From NCBI RefSeq assembly GCF_020360975.1, contig NW_025408669.1, forward strand, positions 1,302,001 through 1,366,000: a stretch of 64,000 bases of DNA, written 5' to 3'. This document shows, one piece after another, positions 53,057 to 64,000 of this stretch (position 1 is the stretch's first letter; every line of letters begins with the position of its first letter). The notes beneath the pieces are model-generated. The model searched no databases. It saw only the letters and a list, made by a program, of their open reading frames with translations, and had not been told where the DNA came from. This DNA is from Hirsutella rhossiliensis. Lineage: Eukaryota; Ascomycota; Sordariomycetes; Hypocreales; Ophiocordycipitaceae. Made by a program: the position numbers and the translations under genes.

Positions 53057-54486
53057 CTAGGCACCGAGACCGCGTCGCTGGCCAGTTCCCTCGGACTTCA
53101 TCTTCATGCCCGCCTCGAATTGACGTTGAATGTCCGCTTCGGCCTTGGTGGACGTCGACTTCTCTGTGGTCTTGTGGTCCGACTTGCCCGGCGCAGCAAC
53201 ACCTGATTTTTTGCCTCCGAGCAAGCGCAAGAATTTGTCCTGCCGGGCAGACCCTCCCTCCAGCTCACCGACGTTCCACTTCTCAGCCTCGTTGGGTGCG
53301 GGCGCTTCGCCGTTGGCTACATCCTCTGCTTCCTTTTTGCCCTTGGTCTTGTCTTTCTTCTCCTTCTTGTCTTTCTTTTCCTTTTTTTCCTTCCTCTCTT
53401 TCTTGTCCTTTTTGGCGACGGGTTCCTCAACGTTTCCAGTCTCTTCGGAAGTACCGTCACGCTTCCGTTTACCCTTGGACGCCTTGGAAGACTTCTCCTT
53501 TTCGTGCTCCTCCTTGATTTGGACTTTGGCAGTCTTGGAGGAAGATTCGGGTTTGGTCTCGGTCATTTCGACGTCTCCATCAGCGTCCTTTGCCTCGGTC
53601 TCCTCAGACTTGACCTTCTTAGCCTTTGGCTTCTTTTCCTTCTTTGGCTCCGCCTCGGCATTCTCAGACAGCGACTTCACCTTGCCGTCTTTCTTGGGCT
53701 TGGGGTCTTCACCCGCTTTGGGTTTGGCCGCTGACGAGGGAGCGGACGCCGCATTGCGAGCAGAGGAAGCGTCACTTTCTCGGCGTCGCTTGAGGGCAAT
53801 CTCATCTGCGGGTGCCGCAGGAGCAGGTGTAGCGGGGACGGGGGCACCGCCGTCACTATCCGAGGAAGAGTCCGAGGATGAGTCCGAGGATGAGGCAACG
53901 GAAGCGGCGTCGCTGCTGTCGTCAATCAAGAGATCGTAGCTCTTGGCATCGGAAGCTTTCTTCTCGGCCTCCTCGGTCTGTCGTGCCTGGTCAGGACTGC
54001 CGAAGGGATTCGAGGTGGGGGCTGGCAAGTATTCTCGGGGTGGACGCACCTGTTTGAGCCTGGTCATGGCCTCGTACAGCTCACCCGCCTTCTTGGCATC
54101 GGCCAGGAGCTTGTGAGCCTGGATCTCCAGCTTCTTCTTGCGGGCCAGCAGGCGCTGACGCTTCCTCTCCATCTTTTGGGGCCGATTGGCCATCTTCTTG
54201 GCCTTCATCTCGGCCCTGCGCTCGTCAGTCCACTTGCCGCTGCGCGTGACGTTTAGCTTTCGCTCGCGCTTGGCCTGGGCCTTGACGTGACGCTTGGCCT
54301 TTCGTTCATCGGCTCGCTTCTGGCGGGCGTTGGCCTTGCGCTTGGCCTTGGCCTCTGCAAGTGGCGGCGGCGTCAGCAGGCAGTTTGTAGGGGAAGACAT
54401 AAATGATGCGACAAGAATTAGGCACCTTTTGCCAGTCGCTCCTGTTCGGCATTGGGGGGAGCCGCGGGTGCTGCTTGGTCCGACAT
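53057..54486 (-). CDS. Lysine-rich nuclear protein with a C-terminal SMAP-type (small acidic protein-like) domain
   Basis: Exons on the minus strand 54486-54426 and 54354-53057 (71-bp intron, GTGCCT donor, TTGCAG acceptor) give 432 aa starting MSDQAAPAAPPNAEQERLAK. The first 110 residues are a long basic helical region (AKRKANARQKRADERKAKRH) like a nucleolar/RNA-binding coiled coil. A Ser/Asp tract (SSDSSSDSSSDSD) follows, then a Lys/Glu-rich region with KEKKEKKDKKEKKDK. The C-terminus has EKWNVGELEGGSARQDKFLR and LLGGKKSG, the core of the SMAP (small acidic protein-like) domain. No enzyme motif is present. A nuclear or nucleolar location is inferred from composition. Its molecular role is unknown. 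Confidence 0.8.
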
Positions 54487-56986
54487 CGCGAAATTCGAGG
54501 CGGTGACGGCGGGACGAGAGAACTGGAGCAAGACGGTGCCACCCCCGAAGGTTATAAACAGAGACCAGAACCGAGAGAATAGAGACCGAAAATCAGAGTG
54601 CAACTGGTGCGTTTATTGAAGGTCGTTTGGTGGCTCTGTGGTGGTCGAGCTGCAGCTGCGATTGAACAGCTTCTTCTCCAGGCAGCCAACTTTTTTTTTT
54701 CCTCCCCGTTTGCCTTGGAGGGGATGCTCGATTCTGCCGGGCGGTGAGCAGCGTAGGAGCTGATACGGCAGTCGCATTGAAGAGGTGTACCGTGTATTAC
54801 CGTGCGTCTCACTTCGGCTTTGCTGACACATCAAGACACTTGCGGGTCTCAGACAGACTAGGCCAAAACAGGCCGCTCGTCAGGAACGGAGAGCCTGCCG
54901 TTGAGAATTCCTGGTAATAATTATGACGATAATTCTTGCTTTTCATCTAGTCGAATAACAACTCGGCTCAAAATGATAACGACATAACGACACGCAGCTC
55001 AAGGGACACAGCCGTAACTTCACTCTCACCATGAACAGGCTCCCCTGCAGGATCGAGGGCTTCTATTGACTTGGCCGCTTACTTTGTCCCTACCACGAGG
55101 CGCCCAAAATCCCCTGCTCATTCTCAAATCTTTCCAACGATGCGTCTCGTTCAGGTGTACAGTACAGAGTAGAGGCGCTCGAGATGAAAATCGAAGCCGC
55201 AACAAGGCAACAGAATACTCAGAATAGACAGGAGGACTCTCGTTGGGATCTTGACTTCAGCCAAGAGCCTCAGCTTCTAATACATGTAGCACGAGCCCCT
55301 TTATCCAGCTGCCTCTGATCGAACCCTGGGCGACGTGCATTTATCCGAACCATGAATTGAGACCCGCAGGGGCTTTGATATTAATCTCCGCCATCGCCAC
55401 GAACAGGCCGGTTCTCAGACCGAACTGTTGACTTTCTTCGCGGCACCCCTGGTAGCCGCGATTGCCGCCGGTTCACAGCCCCATAGAATCGGTCTAGATC
55501 CACGGCCTGCTCCTTTCATCCGGAGGCTTATTACCAGGCCTCAAATACATCGATCCCTGCATCCCGACGGCATATTCCCCGGCGGGACTCGGTATGAAAG
55601 GTTACGTTAAGCGTCGCTCCCCAATGAAGAAGGGGACAACCTGCGCGAATTTGTTCGGAAAGGAGCCTGCTAGTCCGAGGAGTAGTTGTGGATGCGGAAA
55701 ATGATACAAATGTGCATATATAGATGTCAAGAAGGCTGCTGTCATGTAGCGTCCGTCAGTGGCTTTGGTAGCGGTGGTGCGTGTATATGTGTGAGTGTGA
55801 GTGTCTTGTGTATATATACGAACAAGCGGCTCATATACCCTAAATCGCCGACAATGGGCATACTCTCGGATGCGCCCACCGGGGCCGCGGGCCGCGGTGC
55901 GGTGCGGTGCGGGGCGCCCCCCCGAAACGGGAACTTCGGGGCCCCGTTCCGATCATGTTGATCTTCCGGTCCACCCTTTCCTCCGTTCAGATCAAACGTA
56001 TATATGTACATATGAGTGAATATAGATATGAGGTTGCTCAATCATCATGGCCAAGACAACCTTTGTGGATGAGTGTGTGCAAATCAAGCTCCAGACGTGC
56101 ATGCCCCCCTTGATTCAGCTGTCGCATGATTCCACCATGGGTGCCCATCACGGCCCGATACCGGCAGCAACCCATGTGTTTTCGGGCGCCACGGTGGCAG
56201 AAGACATGTTCTCGGAGGAGGCCGATGGTCTCGACGCCGGCTGGCGGTGACATGCGACGAGACTGGGCCGCGACACGGTTGACGGCAGTGTGGATCGTGT
56301 AGTAGAGCATGTGTGATGCGACTTACACACATACTTATATATATACATCGTTATGCGCAAAGAAGAGCAGGAAGCAATAAGAATATCTGCGCCGAGACTC
56401 GAAGTGGTCGGTCTTTAACTCTTTATACTGTAGATGCGCTCAAGACACGTATAGGTGACTCTACGAAATCGGCTAGTTAATTAAACGAAAGGAGAATAAC
56501 GGGGGGGAATTAACGCTTCGAGATAAAGTCTTGTATTCCGAGCATCGCCTTTGGGCTCTTCTATGGGCACTCGTACGAGGAGCACCAAGCCTGTTGTTGA
56601 ATAGTCACCCCCAAGAGCACTTGGGCTGCAAACGCCGCCCCTGTAATACAAGGATTGAAGTATTCTTTCCGCCTCCCCCCCTCAAAAGACGCTGCTCTAC
56701 GCCCTCACACAGCTTACGCCTCACCATCGTCTATCTCCTTCTTCCTCCCTGTCTTTCGTTCTCGTTCTTGCTCTCGTATATACATGTACGGACCACATGA
56801 GTGGGGGGTTTCGCCCAGAGGTGGGGAGGAAAGGGCACACAGGGCGGGGGAGCAGGGAGTTGTTGATCAGTGAAGCGGCTTGCCATGCCGCTCCCCGATG
56901 TGACTTTTGCTGGTCGCAGGTATTTAAATAGCCGCCGTCCAACATGTGGGAGTCCGGCTAGCAAGCAAAGCATCAAGACGAATACA
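54487..56986. other. Intergenic region
   Basis: 2.5 kb without a supportable gene. It holds AT-rich DNA around 54900-55000, TATA/GTGT-rich stretches at 55710-55830 and 55995-56030, and a GGTGC-rich GC patch at 55885-55925. Short frames (for example 56047-56250) have no recognisable features. Confidence 0.5.
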
Positions 56987-58016
56987 TCACGCCAAGGGCG
57001 GAAACGCCGCCGCATCGTAAGCGTAGCTGGCGTCGTCGAAGAAGATGTCGTCCCCTCCTCCACTGCTGCCGTAGCTCGGGGCCGCTTGATGGCGATGTTG
57101 GTGACTTTCGTGGTGCGAGTAGTTGTGATACATGCTGCTCCCCCCTGGTGCCGGAGCCGAAACGACCGCGAATGGCGGGCTGGCGGCGATGGTGAGCGGC
57201 TCGTCGCCAATGTATGTGCCGCGGCCGCTGCTCCGCCGGCTCTCGGCCTCGTGGCCCCGCGAGACGACGAGGCTTAAGTTCATGCCGCCCCAAGGCAGGC
57301 CCGAGAGCTCCTCCTCCTGGCCGTAGCCGTGGCCGTAGCCGCTGCCGCCCAAGTCTACGGCTCCGAGGGGGATGCGGTAGCTGTTGCCGGCGTGCTCCCG
57401 GTTCCGCGACTCGCGCTCCGCCTTTTCCCGGTTCTCTCTTGCCTTCTCCCCTTTTGCGCCACGCCCGCACGTTAGTACTCGGTCTTTGCGTGATCGAGAG
57501 ACGGGACGTGGAAATCCGCGGGAGGAGATGGGACGTACGAAACTTGCGTTGAGCGATCCGGTTTTGGATCCGCCTCCTCTCCTCCGGGTCCGTCACGTCG
57601 GCCCAGTTGATATCCTTTGCGCTGGTCTTGCATGGCTTCCTGGCGGGCGGTGATGCCTTCTTGGCTAAAGTTTCCACGCTGTGGCGAGACGCCCTGACTC
57701 CTGCGGCCATGATGCTGCGACGACTCGCGTCTTGTTGCTGCTGCTGCTCGGTCCCGAGACTTGCGGATATGGCGGACCTCTTGCCAGCCTGGGTCGGCGG
57801 CGGAGTCGGGCGAGCTGCTGGTTCGCCGGGATCGGCTGCGGGCGCCTCGGAGCGTGTCGTCGTTATCGTCGTTTCTCTCTTCTTCTCCGGCAAGCTGTTG
57901 CCTCTTCTTGGTGTGGTCCAGATGGTGTCGCGTGAGACGGGGGAGGCGCTGTGGATGTGAATCCTGGGAAGCGATATATACTGACTCTGAATGAGGGGCA
58001 GCACGGGCTGGGACAT
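56987..58016 (-). CDS. bZIP transcription factor
   Basis: Exons on the minus strand 58016-57539 and 57450-56987 (88-bp intron with GTACGT donor and AAAAG acceptor) give 313 aa. The intron lies in the basic region, a common position in this family. Splicing gives DPEERRRIQNRIAQRKF joined to REKARENREKAEREARN-like (here ESRNREHAG), a basic region with NxxAQRxFR (NRIAQRKFR). The leucine zipper is short and degenerate. The N-terminus is Pro/Ala/Ser and Gln-rich (a five-Gln run), and the tail is Ser/Gly/His/Tyr-rich with an acidic DDIFFDDASY motif near the end that could be an activation segment. It resembles conserved fungal bZIP proteins of uncertain role. The start at 58016 gives the longest frame; an internal ATG (MAAGVRASRH) is the alternative. 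Confidence 0.85.
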
Positions 58017-58574
58017 CTAATAAGGGTCGAGATAGATGGGGGGGTTGAGGATGCAGGCGGGGCGGGAGGGTGATTGCGTCGTGTTCAGCGTCGGATGATA
58101 TCTCATACTCGCCCTTTAGTGGTTCTGCTGCCGCTTCGTGTACTGGCAGGTCGGGCTGCTGTGGATGTGTTGCGTCGTGTAAGTCGAGACCTTGGGGATC
58201 TCGGGCTCGGCGAGGAAGAGGATGGACGGGGTGGCCCTTTTAAAAGTTGCGTGTCTTCGATTCTGGCAGACCAATGACACAAACAAGTTCGATTTACAGT
58301 AGAAAGCCACGGCCTCGAGGATGAGGACGGGGGGAGGGATGTTGATATGTATGTCGTCGTCACGTCTTGTGTATCCACTCTTGACAAGGACCGGGACGAA
58401 GTGGGAGGGAAGCAAGGCCACCACCGGGGCAGGCAGGCCTCTAATAGTAATAATAACGATGATAATAAAAATACCCTCGTCCGCCCGCCCGTACATCTGG
58501 GACACCAGCATCCATTGCTGTCGGCCCATCTGCCAGGCGGATCTGCAGCGCCCATCCCCGGCCGGGGTGGGGGA

Positions 58575-58590
58575 GGGGGGGGGGGGGGGG
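58575..58590 (+). repeat. Poly-G run (16)
   Basis: Sixteen consecutive G in a G-rich stretch. The length is likely to vary and to be hard to sequence correctly. Confidence 0.85.
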
Positions 58591-58749
58591 CATGGGTGGG
58601 CACTGCAGGACCCCAAGCGAGCATTGAGCGGCCGGCACCGGTGAACGTCAAGTTACGGCCCTGGCACTGGGTGGAAAGGTAGGGGCGGACCGCAGTCGCG
58701 GGCGCTGGCAGGCTTGGCACTGTGACGCATGTGTGTATGTGCGTGTGTG

Positions 58750-58758
58750 TCTGTCATC
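58750..58758 (+). repeat. Left target-site duplication
   Basis: TCTGTCATC directly abuts the left terminal inverted repeat and is repeated exactly at 61633-61641. Confidence 0.9.
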
Positions 58759-58814
58759 GGCCCCCTTTCCGCTCCCTGTGCCCGATTTTTAGTCTCCCTG
58801 TGCACCTTACCGTA
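58759..58814 (+). repeat. Left terminal inverted repeat of the MULE (56 bp)
   Basis: Reverse complement of 61577-61632 at all 56 positions compared by eye. It starts GGCCCCCTTTCCGC and ends CCTTACCGTA. Confidence 0.92.
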
Positions 58815-59045
58815 CTTGGCAAGACTCCACACGTAGACGCGTAACACACCATAATACACACAATTGGCGTCGCGGCAAGCAGCCTCCTGGTACAACACCA
58901 CAAGCCAAAATAACTCGTGATAACCACCCACCTCGCAATACCACATCGCGTCTGCGCAGCTAAGTTTCAGAGGCACACAACCGCCACAAAGCAGCTAATC
59001 AAACCGTTCTTTTGTCAAGATGCTTCTCCAGCCCCGCCAAACAAT

Positions 59046-60716
59046 ATGCCACTCTTTGAGACCTTTGACGATGCGTTTGACGAGCTCCAGCGGCATGCGC
59101 GCTGCCAAGGCTACGCCATAGTTAAGTTCAAGCCAAGCAACTACGAACATGGGCTCCCGCCGTTACGACATCGTATGCGCATGCGGCGGCCGTGAATACA
59201 AGTCAGCCTCGTTAGGACTCCGGAAGACTGGCACTAGGCGGACTTCCTGCCCGTTTAGAGTCAAGGTTGTGCGCCTGAAGCTAGAGGAGGCCTCTGGCGA
59301 GTCTCTGTGATGTGCCCAAGGCACAACCATGAGGCCAATAGGGCCGGCGCCTTCCCAGAATACCGGCGCCTTCATCCACATCAACTCCAGCAGGTTAAAG
59401 ATTTATCTCGCGATGCTGGCTTAACGGCGCGGCAGATCCTTCTTGCTCTTCGGGCTAAGAACCCGCGGCTACTTGCAACAGAGCAGGACATCGCGAATAT
59501 CTGTGCCCGGCTTCGTCTCCGGGAGCTTGGGGCACATACATCCACACAAGCGCTTATTGCCAGGCTCGACGAGGAAGGTGCCTTCCATAAGAGCTACTTG
59601 ACGATGAGGATCGCTTCTTCTACCAGATTGTGGGCCTTGACCCTGCCTTGCGGCTTTGGGCACAACATTCACACCTCATGATGGCCGACGTAACGAACAA
59701 CACGAATAGATATGGCCTCAAGCTGCTAGAGATCAATGGAATCACTGCCTTGGGCTCTATCTTCCCTGTGGCTTTCTGTTTAATCCCTTCCGAAGACACG
59801 AACGCATTTACCTGGTGTTTTATACAGCTTCGCGAGTGGTTACAGTCAAAGGCAAGGCTAAGAGGCGAGGCTGACGGCAATGCCTTTATCCCACACGTTA
59901 TCATCACGGACTATGACGCTGCTGCGCGCGCTGCATTGTCGGCTACCTTCCCGGACTCGCAGCTACAGGTCTGTACGTGGCATATCATGAAGAACATCAC
60001 TACAAACGCGAAGAAGCGCTGGCTTGGCGACTATGACGATGATGACCCATTTGACCCGCCGCAAGAGCCCCAAGACGATGAAGACCCGGGCGCTCTGCAG
60101 CTACCGGAGCCACTGCCGGAAAAAGAGGCCCCTGTGCCTTCACAACAGCCTTCCGGTCCGTAGTGTATGCCCCGACCGAGGACGAGTTCAACAGCCGCTG
60201 GGGCATCGTCAAAGGCGCCTTCTCAGACCAGCACATTATTCTTAGGTATGTAGAAGAGATCTGGATGCCTGTACGAACACAATGGGCGCGCGCTTGGGTC
60301 TGCCGTTACCGCAACTGGGGCCACACAACGACCTCGCCTTGTGAATCCCTTCACTCAAGCTCTCGCACCTTCCTTCGCAACGGCCAGTCGAACCTGCTTG
60401 AATTATATCATGCCTTGCAACTACAAGCCTCAACCTCACGAGAACACCATGATCGGACCGTTGAGCGCGAATCACGACGGACTCGCGACCCGTTCCGGCT
60501 ACCATTATATGAGGATGCCGTCGAGAAGGCGTCATATCGGTCTCTCGAGCTTGTACAGAAACAGGCACTAGCCGCCTCGGCCGGCCTCCTCAAACCACAA
60601 GAGCGGCCACTTGGGAATGTGGGAATAGCTTCACTGCCCAATACGGGCTGCCCTGGCCACATATTATCGCCTCGTACCTCCAGGTCCAAGGAGGACTAGC
60701 CGCAAAGTTATAGCTA
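59046..60716 (+). pseudogene. Frameshifted MULE transposase
   Basis: The N-terminus MPLFETFDDAFDELQRHA, then GYAIVKFKPSNYE, is typical of fungal MULE (Hop-like) proteins. The frame then breaks near 59150 and continues as RRYDIVCACGGREYKSASLG (zinc-ribbon/FAR1-like region). It breaks again near 59286, continuing WRVSVMCPRHNHEA. It breaks near 59605, continuing as DEDRFFYQIVGLDPALRLWA and LMMADVTNNTNRYGLKLLEI, with FPVAFCLIPSEDTNAFTWCF and VIITDYDAAARAALSATFPD (DDE core: Asp of VIITD) and CTWHIMKN. A further break lies near 60140 before FTTAFRSVVYAPTEDEFN, and another near 60620. Each is a 1-nt-type shift. Downstream 60739-61423 holds Gln/Ala-rich low-complexity frames that may be the C-terminal tail (LWDSHWLLRQDLAV). 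No functional full-length protein can be made. Confidence 0.85.
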
Positions 60717-61576
60717 CAAGACCCTTGCCCTTGAACTTGTGGGACAGCCACTGGCTTCTACGGCAGGATCTTGCCGTCACAGACCCATACAGACGATTCG
60801 CGATCCTCGAGTCATTGCCCGGCGCCGCAGACCAGCCAGAGCCATAGCCTTTGCACCTGTGGCCACGACTGCAGCCGTTGCAACAGCCGCTGTAACTGCA
60901 CCTGTGGCCTCGTCAGCAGCGGCAGCAGCAGCTACCCCACCAGCTTCGCAACAGTCACAGCCTCGCGGGCAACAGCAACAGCGGCAGCCAGTCTTGCAGA
61001 CAGTGCTTTCGCGGCTTGGGCTATTGGCAACTATCTTGGCATTGGGCCGGCTATAGCTTCGTGGTCGGTGTCAACACCACAAGCCGACATCGTGATCCGT
61101 CAAACGCCTACACAACCGACCTCATACCAGCAGCCGCAGACTTTCCGGCGCTCAGAGTCTGCCACCCAACTTATGCGGCGGCTACCTCCGCCTTCGAATA
61201 TCACGAGCCGCCGCGGCCGCCGCGTCAAGAGGTTCTCAACGGGGCATCGCGAGCGCCCTCGTCTCTTTACCCTTGGGTCCTCGACCCTCTTTCTAGCACC
61301 CTTACATCAGTGGAAGGAGGATTCATGCCGCTCCCGGCTTCGCAGATAAGTAACGCTACAGTTAGAGGAAAGGGAACGCTCGCCACGGCGGAAAAGAGGC
61401 CACGCAATGCGGCAGCCGTATGAGCTTGTAATGCGGCTAGAAGATATGGAGAAATGTGCGAATAGCTTCAAGTTCATAATGTTCAACGCAAGACTCTACA
61501 ATCCGTGACTACCTTCTAATTGGTGTGTTGCACACACAAATGCATGTCTTGGCCGATTCGCGATGCTTCTACCTAA

Positions 61577-61632
61577 TACGGTAAGGTGCACAGGGAGACT
61601 AAAAATCGGGCACAGGGAGCGGAAAGGGGGCC
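61577..61632 (-). repeat. Right terminal inverted repeat of the MULE (56 bp)
   Basis: Inverted copy of 58759-58814, followed at once by TCTGTCATC. Confidence 0.92.
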
Positions 61633-61641
61633 TCTGTCATC
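61633..61641 (+). repeat. Right target-site duplication
   Basis: TCTGTCATC, identical to 58750-58758. Confidence 0.9.
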
Positions 61642-64000
61642 TGGCCTGTCCCGAATAGGACAATTCCAGGACGGACTCGAGGCACGGCCAGCCAGCCACC
61701 CCTAGTACCACGCCCGTACCACCTACCCGCCAACCTAGGTACAGCGGAAGGGCTGTGGTGTGTGTACACACGTTGAGGCGCGTAGGTTCGCGGGTGCAGT
61801 CCTGTCAGGGGCTCGAGCGGCGGATGGGCGAGGGGGGACGGAGGCCAAGGTTCCGTCTGTCGGTAGCATCAGCATCAGCATCGAAAGGGTCAGAGAGAGT
61901 GGGAGCGTATGTGTGTGTGTGTGTGCGTGTGTGCGTGTGTGTGTGCGTGCGGCATGCTCGCGGCTCGGTCAGCGGCCACGATGCTTCGGTTTCTCTTCGA
62001 TTTCTTTTCACACACACACACTCCCTCACTCTCTCTTTGCTTCTTCTGCTTCATCTTACCCTTTCCTTTTCGGGGCGGAAAGAGCTTGCCTGTGTAGTGT
62101 GTACGTGCATGTGTGTGTGTGTATGTACGGTATGTATGTATGATGTGGCAGGCAGAAAAGACAAATCTGTGTAATTAGGGGTTCAACTTTTGCAGGCTCA
62201 CCACCACCAACCGACAAAAGATCCCCCTCCGGCGCATGTACAGTTACTTGCTGTGTACAACATGTATGGCCTCGGGTTGGCCAGGGTTGTCGATTTATAG
62301 TCTCAACTCTCAATGGAGCCTAATGATCGGCGGCGGACGCTAGACAGGGGGGAGGCATCAGAGACATGCATTTTGCTCCAGGCAACTACAAGTCGCTGGG
62401 CAAAGTTCCGCTACCCTTTGTCTCTCTGCTCATTAGTGGACTGGCGAGATGGGCGAAGCAGAGACAGACAACTCCGCCCGGCGTACGAAGTATACCGTAG
62501 TCGTCGGATCATCAATGCTGCCAATAATGAATGTACCGCTACAACCAGTCCACCCGCCCACCGCCGCAGTGCTGCCCGAAAGGGGAAAACAAAGGGCAGT
62601 CCAGCTGACGGTGCCATGAGATCAAGTATTTCACATTCAAGCCCCATCCAGTGTCGATTCGGTGGGGGCGAATGCCCCAGAGTGCTGCAACTGGACGTCC
62701 GGTCGAGGCTTCAGGCGCAAAACGGCGCCGGCGACTGTCTTGTGCATCCTGTGCATGGTGGCCATGGCATTTGCCCAAGTTGGAAGACTGTCAACGTTGT
62801 TGTCGGATGCATGTATGTACAAGACGGACAAGAAACGAGGCCCATCGGGCAAAATCTATTTCGGGCAGCCGCTGGCTCTGGCGTCGGCCGATGCCCCCAA
62901 GGAACCTTTGTGCCCACTGTACTCAACTTACATGCCAGTGATCAGTGATGTATTACACGTGGCTGCATCTACTTTGTACAAGCTCGCATGCCTGATGAAC
63001 CAGTCCAACAGCTTCAAAGTAGGTATCTCGTCACCAAACTACTTGGCAACGAACACCTTCCTTGACTTACAAGACTGCCTCGGACAACTGGGGCCGTGAA
63101 CGGTGCTGCCAACGCGGGAATACTTGCAGTCCGGCAGCCCGGGCGGGTGTCAGTCACTGTGCATCAGACATCGGACAGCCACCAAAGCTTGGCCTGACTT
63201 GGGCAGAAACGCCTCCCCCCCACTGGTGAGCGAAAGCGAGGCACGAAGCATACGATGGGAAGCCGTGCTGTAATTACTCTTCAACTGCGGAGGGTGAGAT
63301 TTGGGGCCGTGTGTGTGGGGGGAAACGCATGGCCAGCCAGTCGGCCTCTCCCACGCGCGGATAACCTTGCTTCGTCACTGCCTGGCCACGGGAGAGCGCG
63401 GACCGAAAGGGGGCTTGTGTTCAAGGACCATTTCCTTGACAATGACCGAAAAGGGACACTCATCAATGACTTCAATTTCGTCTGCTACGTGTATCCTGCT
63501 TTTGCCGTGTCAGCAGACGCTGGTCCATGTCGACTCCTGTGCAGGCAGTCATGGACAGACACTAATGCTACATATTGAGCCTCGATGTGCCGAGGACTGT
63601 GGGAGCGCGGTCCGCCCTCCGGACTTGTGCTGCAAAGCCCGTCTGTTGCTCAAAGGGGACGGGACTTTGGGAACCACCTGGACCTTATCGGTGGGGAAGA
63701 GGCATAAGAAGACCGCCAGAGCGCCTCGAAGAAGCTCGAAGAGGCGAAGAGGGAACTCTACCCTGACAAACCACTGCTCTCTCTTGCTACTACACGTACA
63801 AGGCGCCGAGGACCGGTCCAGCCCCCGGCCGGTACGACGATGAGCGGCACGTCGCCGATTGCTGCGGGTCCGGTGTTGCATGTCAGCCATTAGCTTTTTT
63901 GTCTTTTCCGGCATGCGCAGAATGCACGGCGAGGCCGTTTTGGACAATGGTGCGCCCTGTAACTAGTTCACGGTTACTTTAGCTACGACGCCGCCGGCCA
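61642..64000. other. Terminal region without a supported gene
   Basis: Low-complexity TG/CA DNA lies at 61910-61950, 62006-62020 and 62110-62145. An open frame at 62662-63099 contains a hydrophobic stretch but no ATG-led signal or recognised domain. A short frame at 63301-63843 has no features. A gene extending past 64000 cannot be excluded. Confidence 0.5.
61910..61950 (+). repeat. (TG)n microsatellite
   Basis: An imperfect TG/CG dinucleotide run of about 40 bp. Confidence 0.85.

Larger units (their letters stand above)
58017..58758. other. Intergenic region with a poly-G run
   Basis: The 5' flank of the bZIP gene, with a run of 16 G (58575-58590). The MULE target-site copy TCTGTCATC ends at 58758. 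No gene is supported. Confidence 0.6.
58759..61632 (+). mobile_element. Mutator-like element (MULE), 2,874 bp, complete with TIRs and TSD
   Basis: The ends are perfect 56-bp inverted repeats (58759-58814 and 61577-61632), beginning GGCCCCCTTTCCGC. They are flanked by a 9-bp direct repeat TCTGTCATC (58750-58758 and 61633-61641), the target-site duplication expected of Mutator-like insertions. Inside is a transposase gene with fungal MULE/Hop-like features. Identical ends and an unmutated duplication imply a recent insertion. The transposase is broken by several 1-nt indels, so the copy is not autonomous now. There is no sign of extensive C-to-T (RIP) change in the ends. Confidence 0.92.

Noticed and set aside
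53130..53939. 269-codon + strand frame
   Set aside because: Antisense shadow of the Lys/Glu-rich SMAP-domain gene; the Ser/Phe-rich translation is what AAG/GAG-rich codons give in reverse.
56047..56250. 67-codon ATG-led frame
   Set aside because: Short, without domain, signal or neighbours supporting it.
62662..63099. Open frame with a signal-peptide-like stretch
   Set aside because: No ATG at its start, no domain, and the internal Met leaves only about 114 residues without recognisable features.

Overview
The window is nuclear DNA of a filamentous ascomycete fungus. Genes are GC-rich and interrupted by short introns (mostly 55-120 bp) with GTRNGY donors, CTRAC-type branch points and YAG acceptors. 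Fungus-specific families are present: a UapA-type purine permease, Jip5, Mid1, Yop1, an RFX regulator, fungal bZIP and NACHT-ankyrin proteins. Gene content, GC level and intron style suit a Sordariomycete, probably Hypocreales. That placement is inference, because no rRNA or marker gene is present.

Layout. 1-591 is the 3' end of a Pro/Lys-rich protein. 3055-4954 is a purine permease with GATA boxes upstream. 5732-6694 is a C-terminally truncated maleylacetate-reductase-like gene. 7761-9258 (-) is Jip5. 9806-12511 (-) is a frameshifted NACHT-ankyrin (NLR-like) gene, followed by a weak single-TM protein gene (12973-13809, -). 14925-29926 is a transport and secretome stretch, all on +: a Qdr/Dtr-like MFS transporter, an internally duplicated secreted glycoprotein of unknown function, a GH18 chitinase, a secreted GDPD-like phosphodiesterase, a small Cys-rich secreted protein and a Hol1-like MFS transporter. 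29927-33557 is a gene-free, AT-richer island holding a MITE-like inverted-repeat element.

33558-54486 is a conserved housekeeping block: aspartokinase (-), RFX factor (-), Yop1 (+), Mid1 calcium-channel subunit (+), SDR (+), GH3 beta-glucosidase (+), a small probable mitochondrial protein (-) divergent from a RAMP4/Ysy6 homologue (+), and a lysine-rich SMAP-domain nuclear protein (-). 56987-58016 (-) is a bZIP factor. 58759-61632 is a complete Mutator-like (MULE) insertion with perfect 56-bp terminal inverted repeats and a 9-bp target-site duplication, but with a broken transposase. The rest (to 64000) has low-complexity DNA and no convincing gene.

Functionally, the secreted chitinase, beta-glucosidase, phosphodiesterase and Cys-rich protein fit a saprotroph or a host-associated fungus. 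Exon joins were worked out by hand, from splice signals plus frame continuity plus family motifs; joins marked tentative are less certain. The multi-exon housekeeping genes are all frame-perfect, so the frameshifts in the NLR and MULE genes are more likely real decay than general sequence error.
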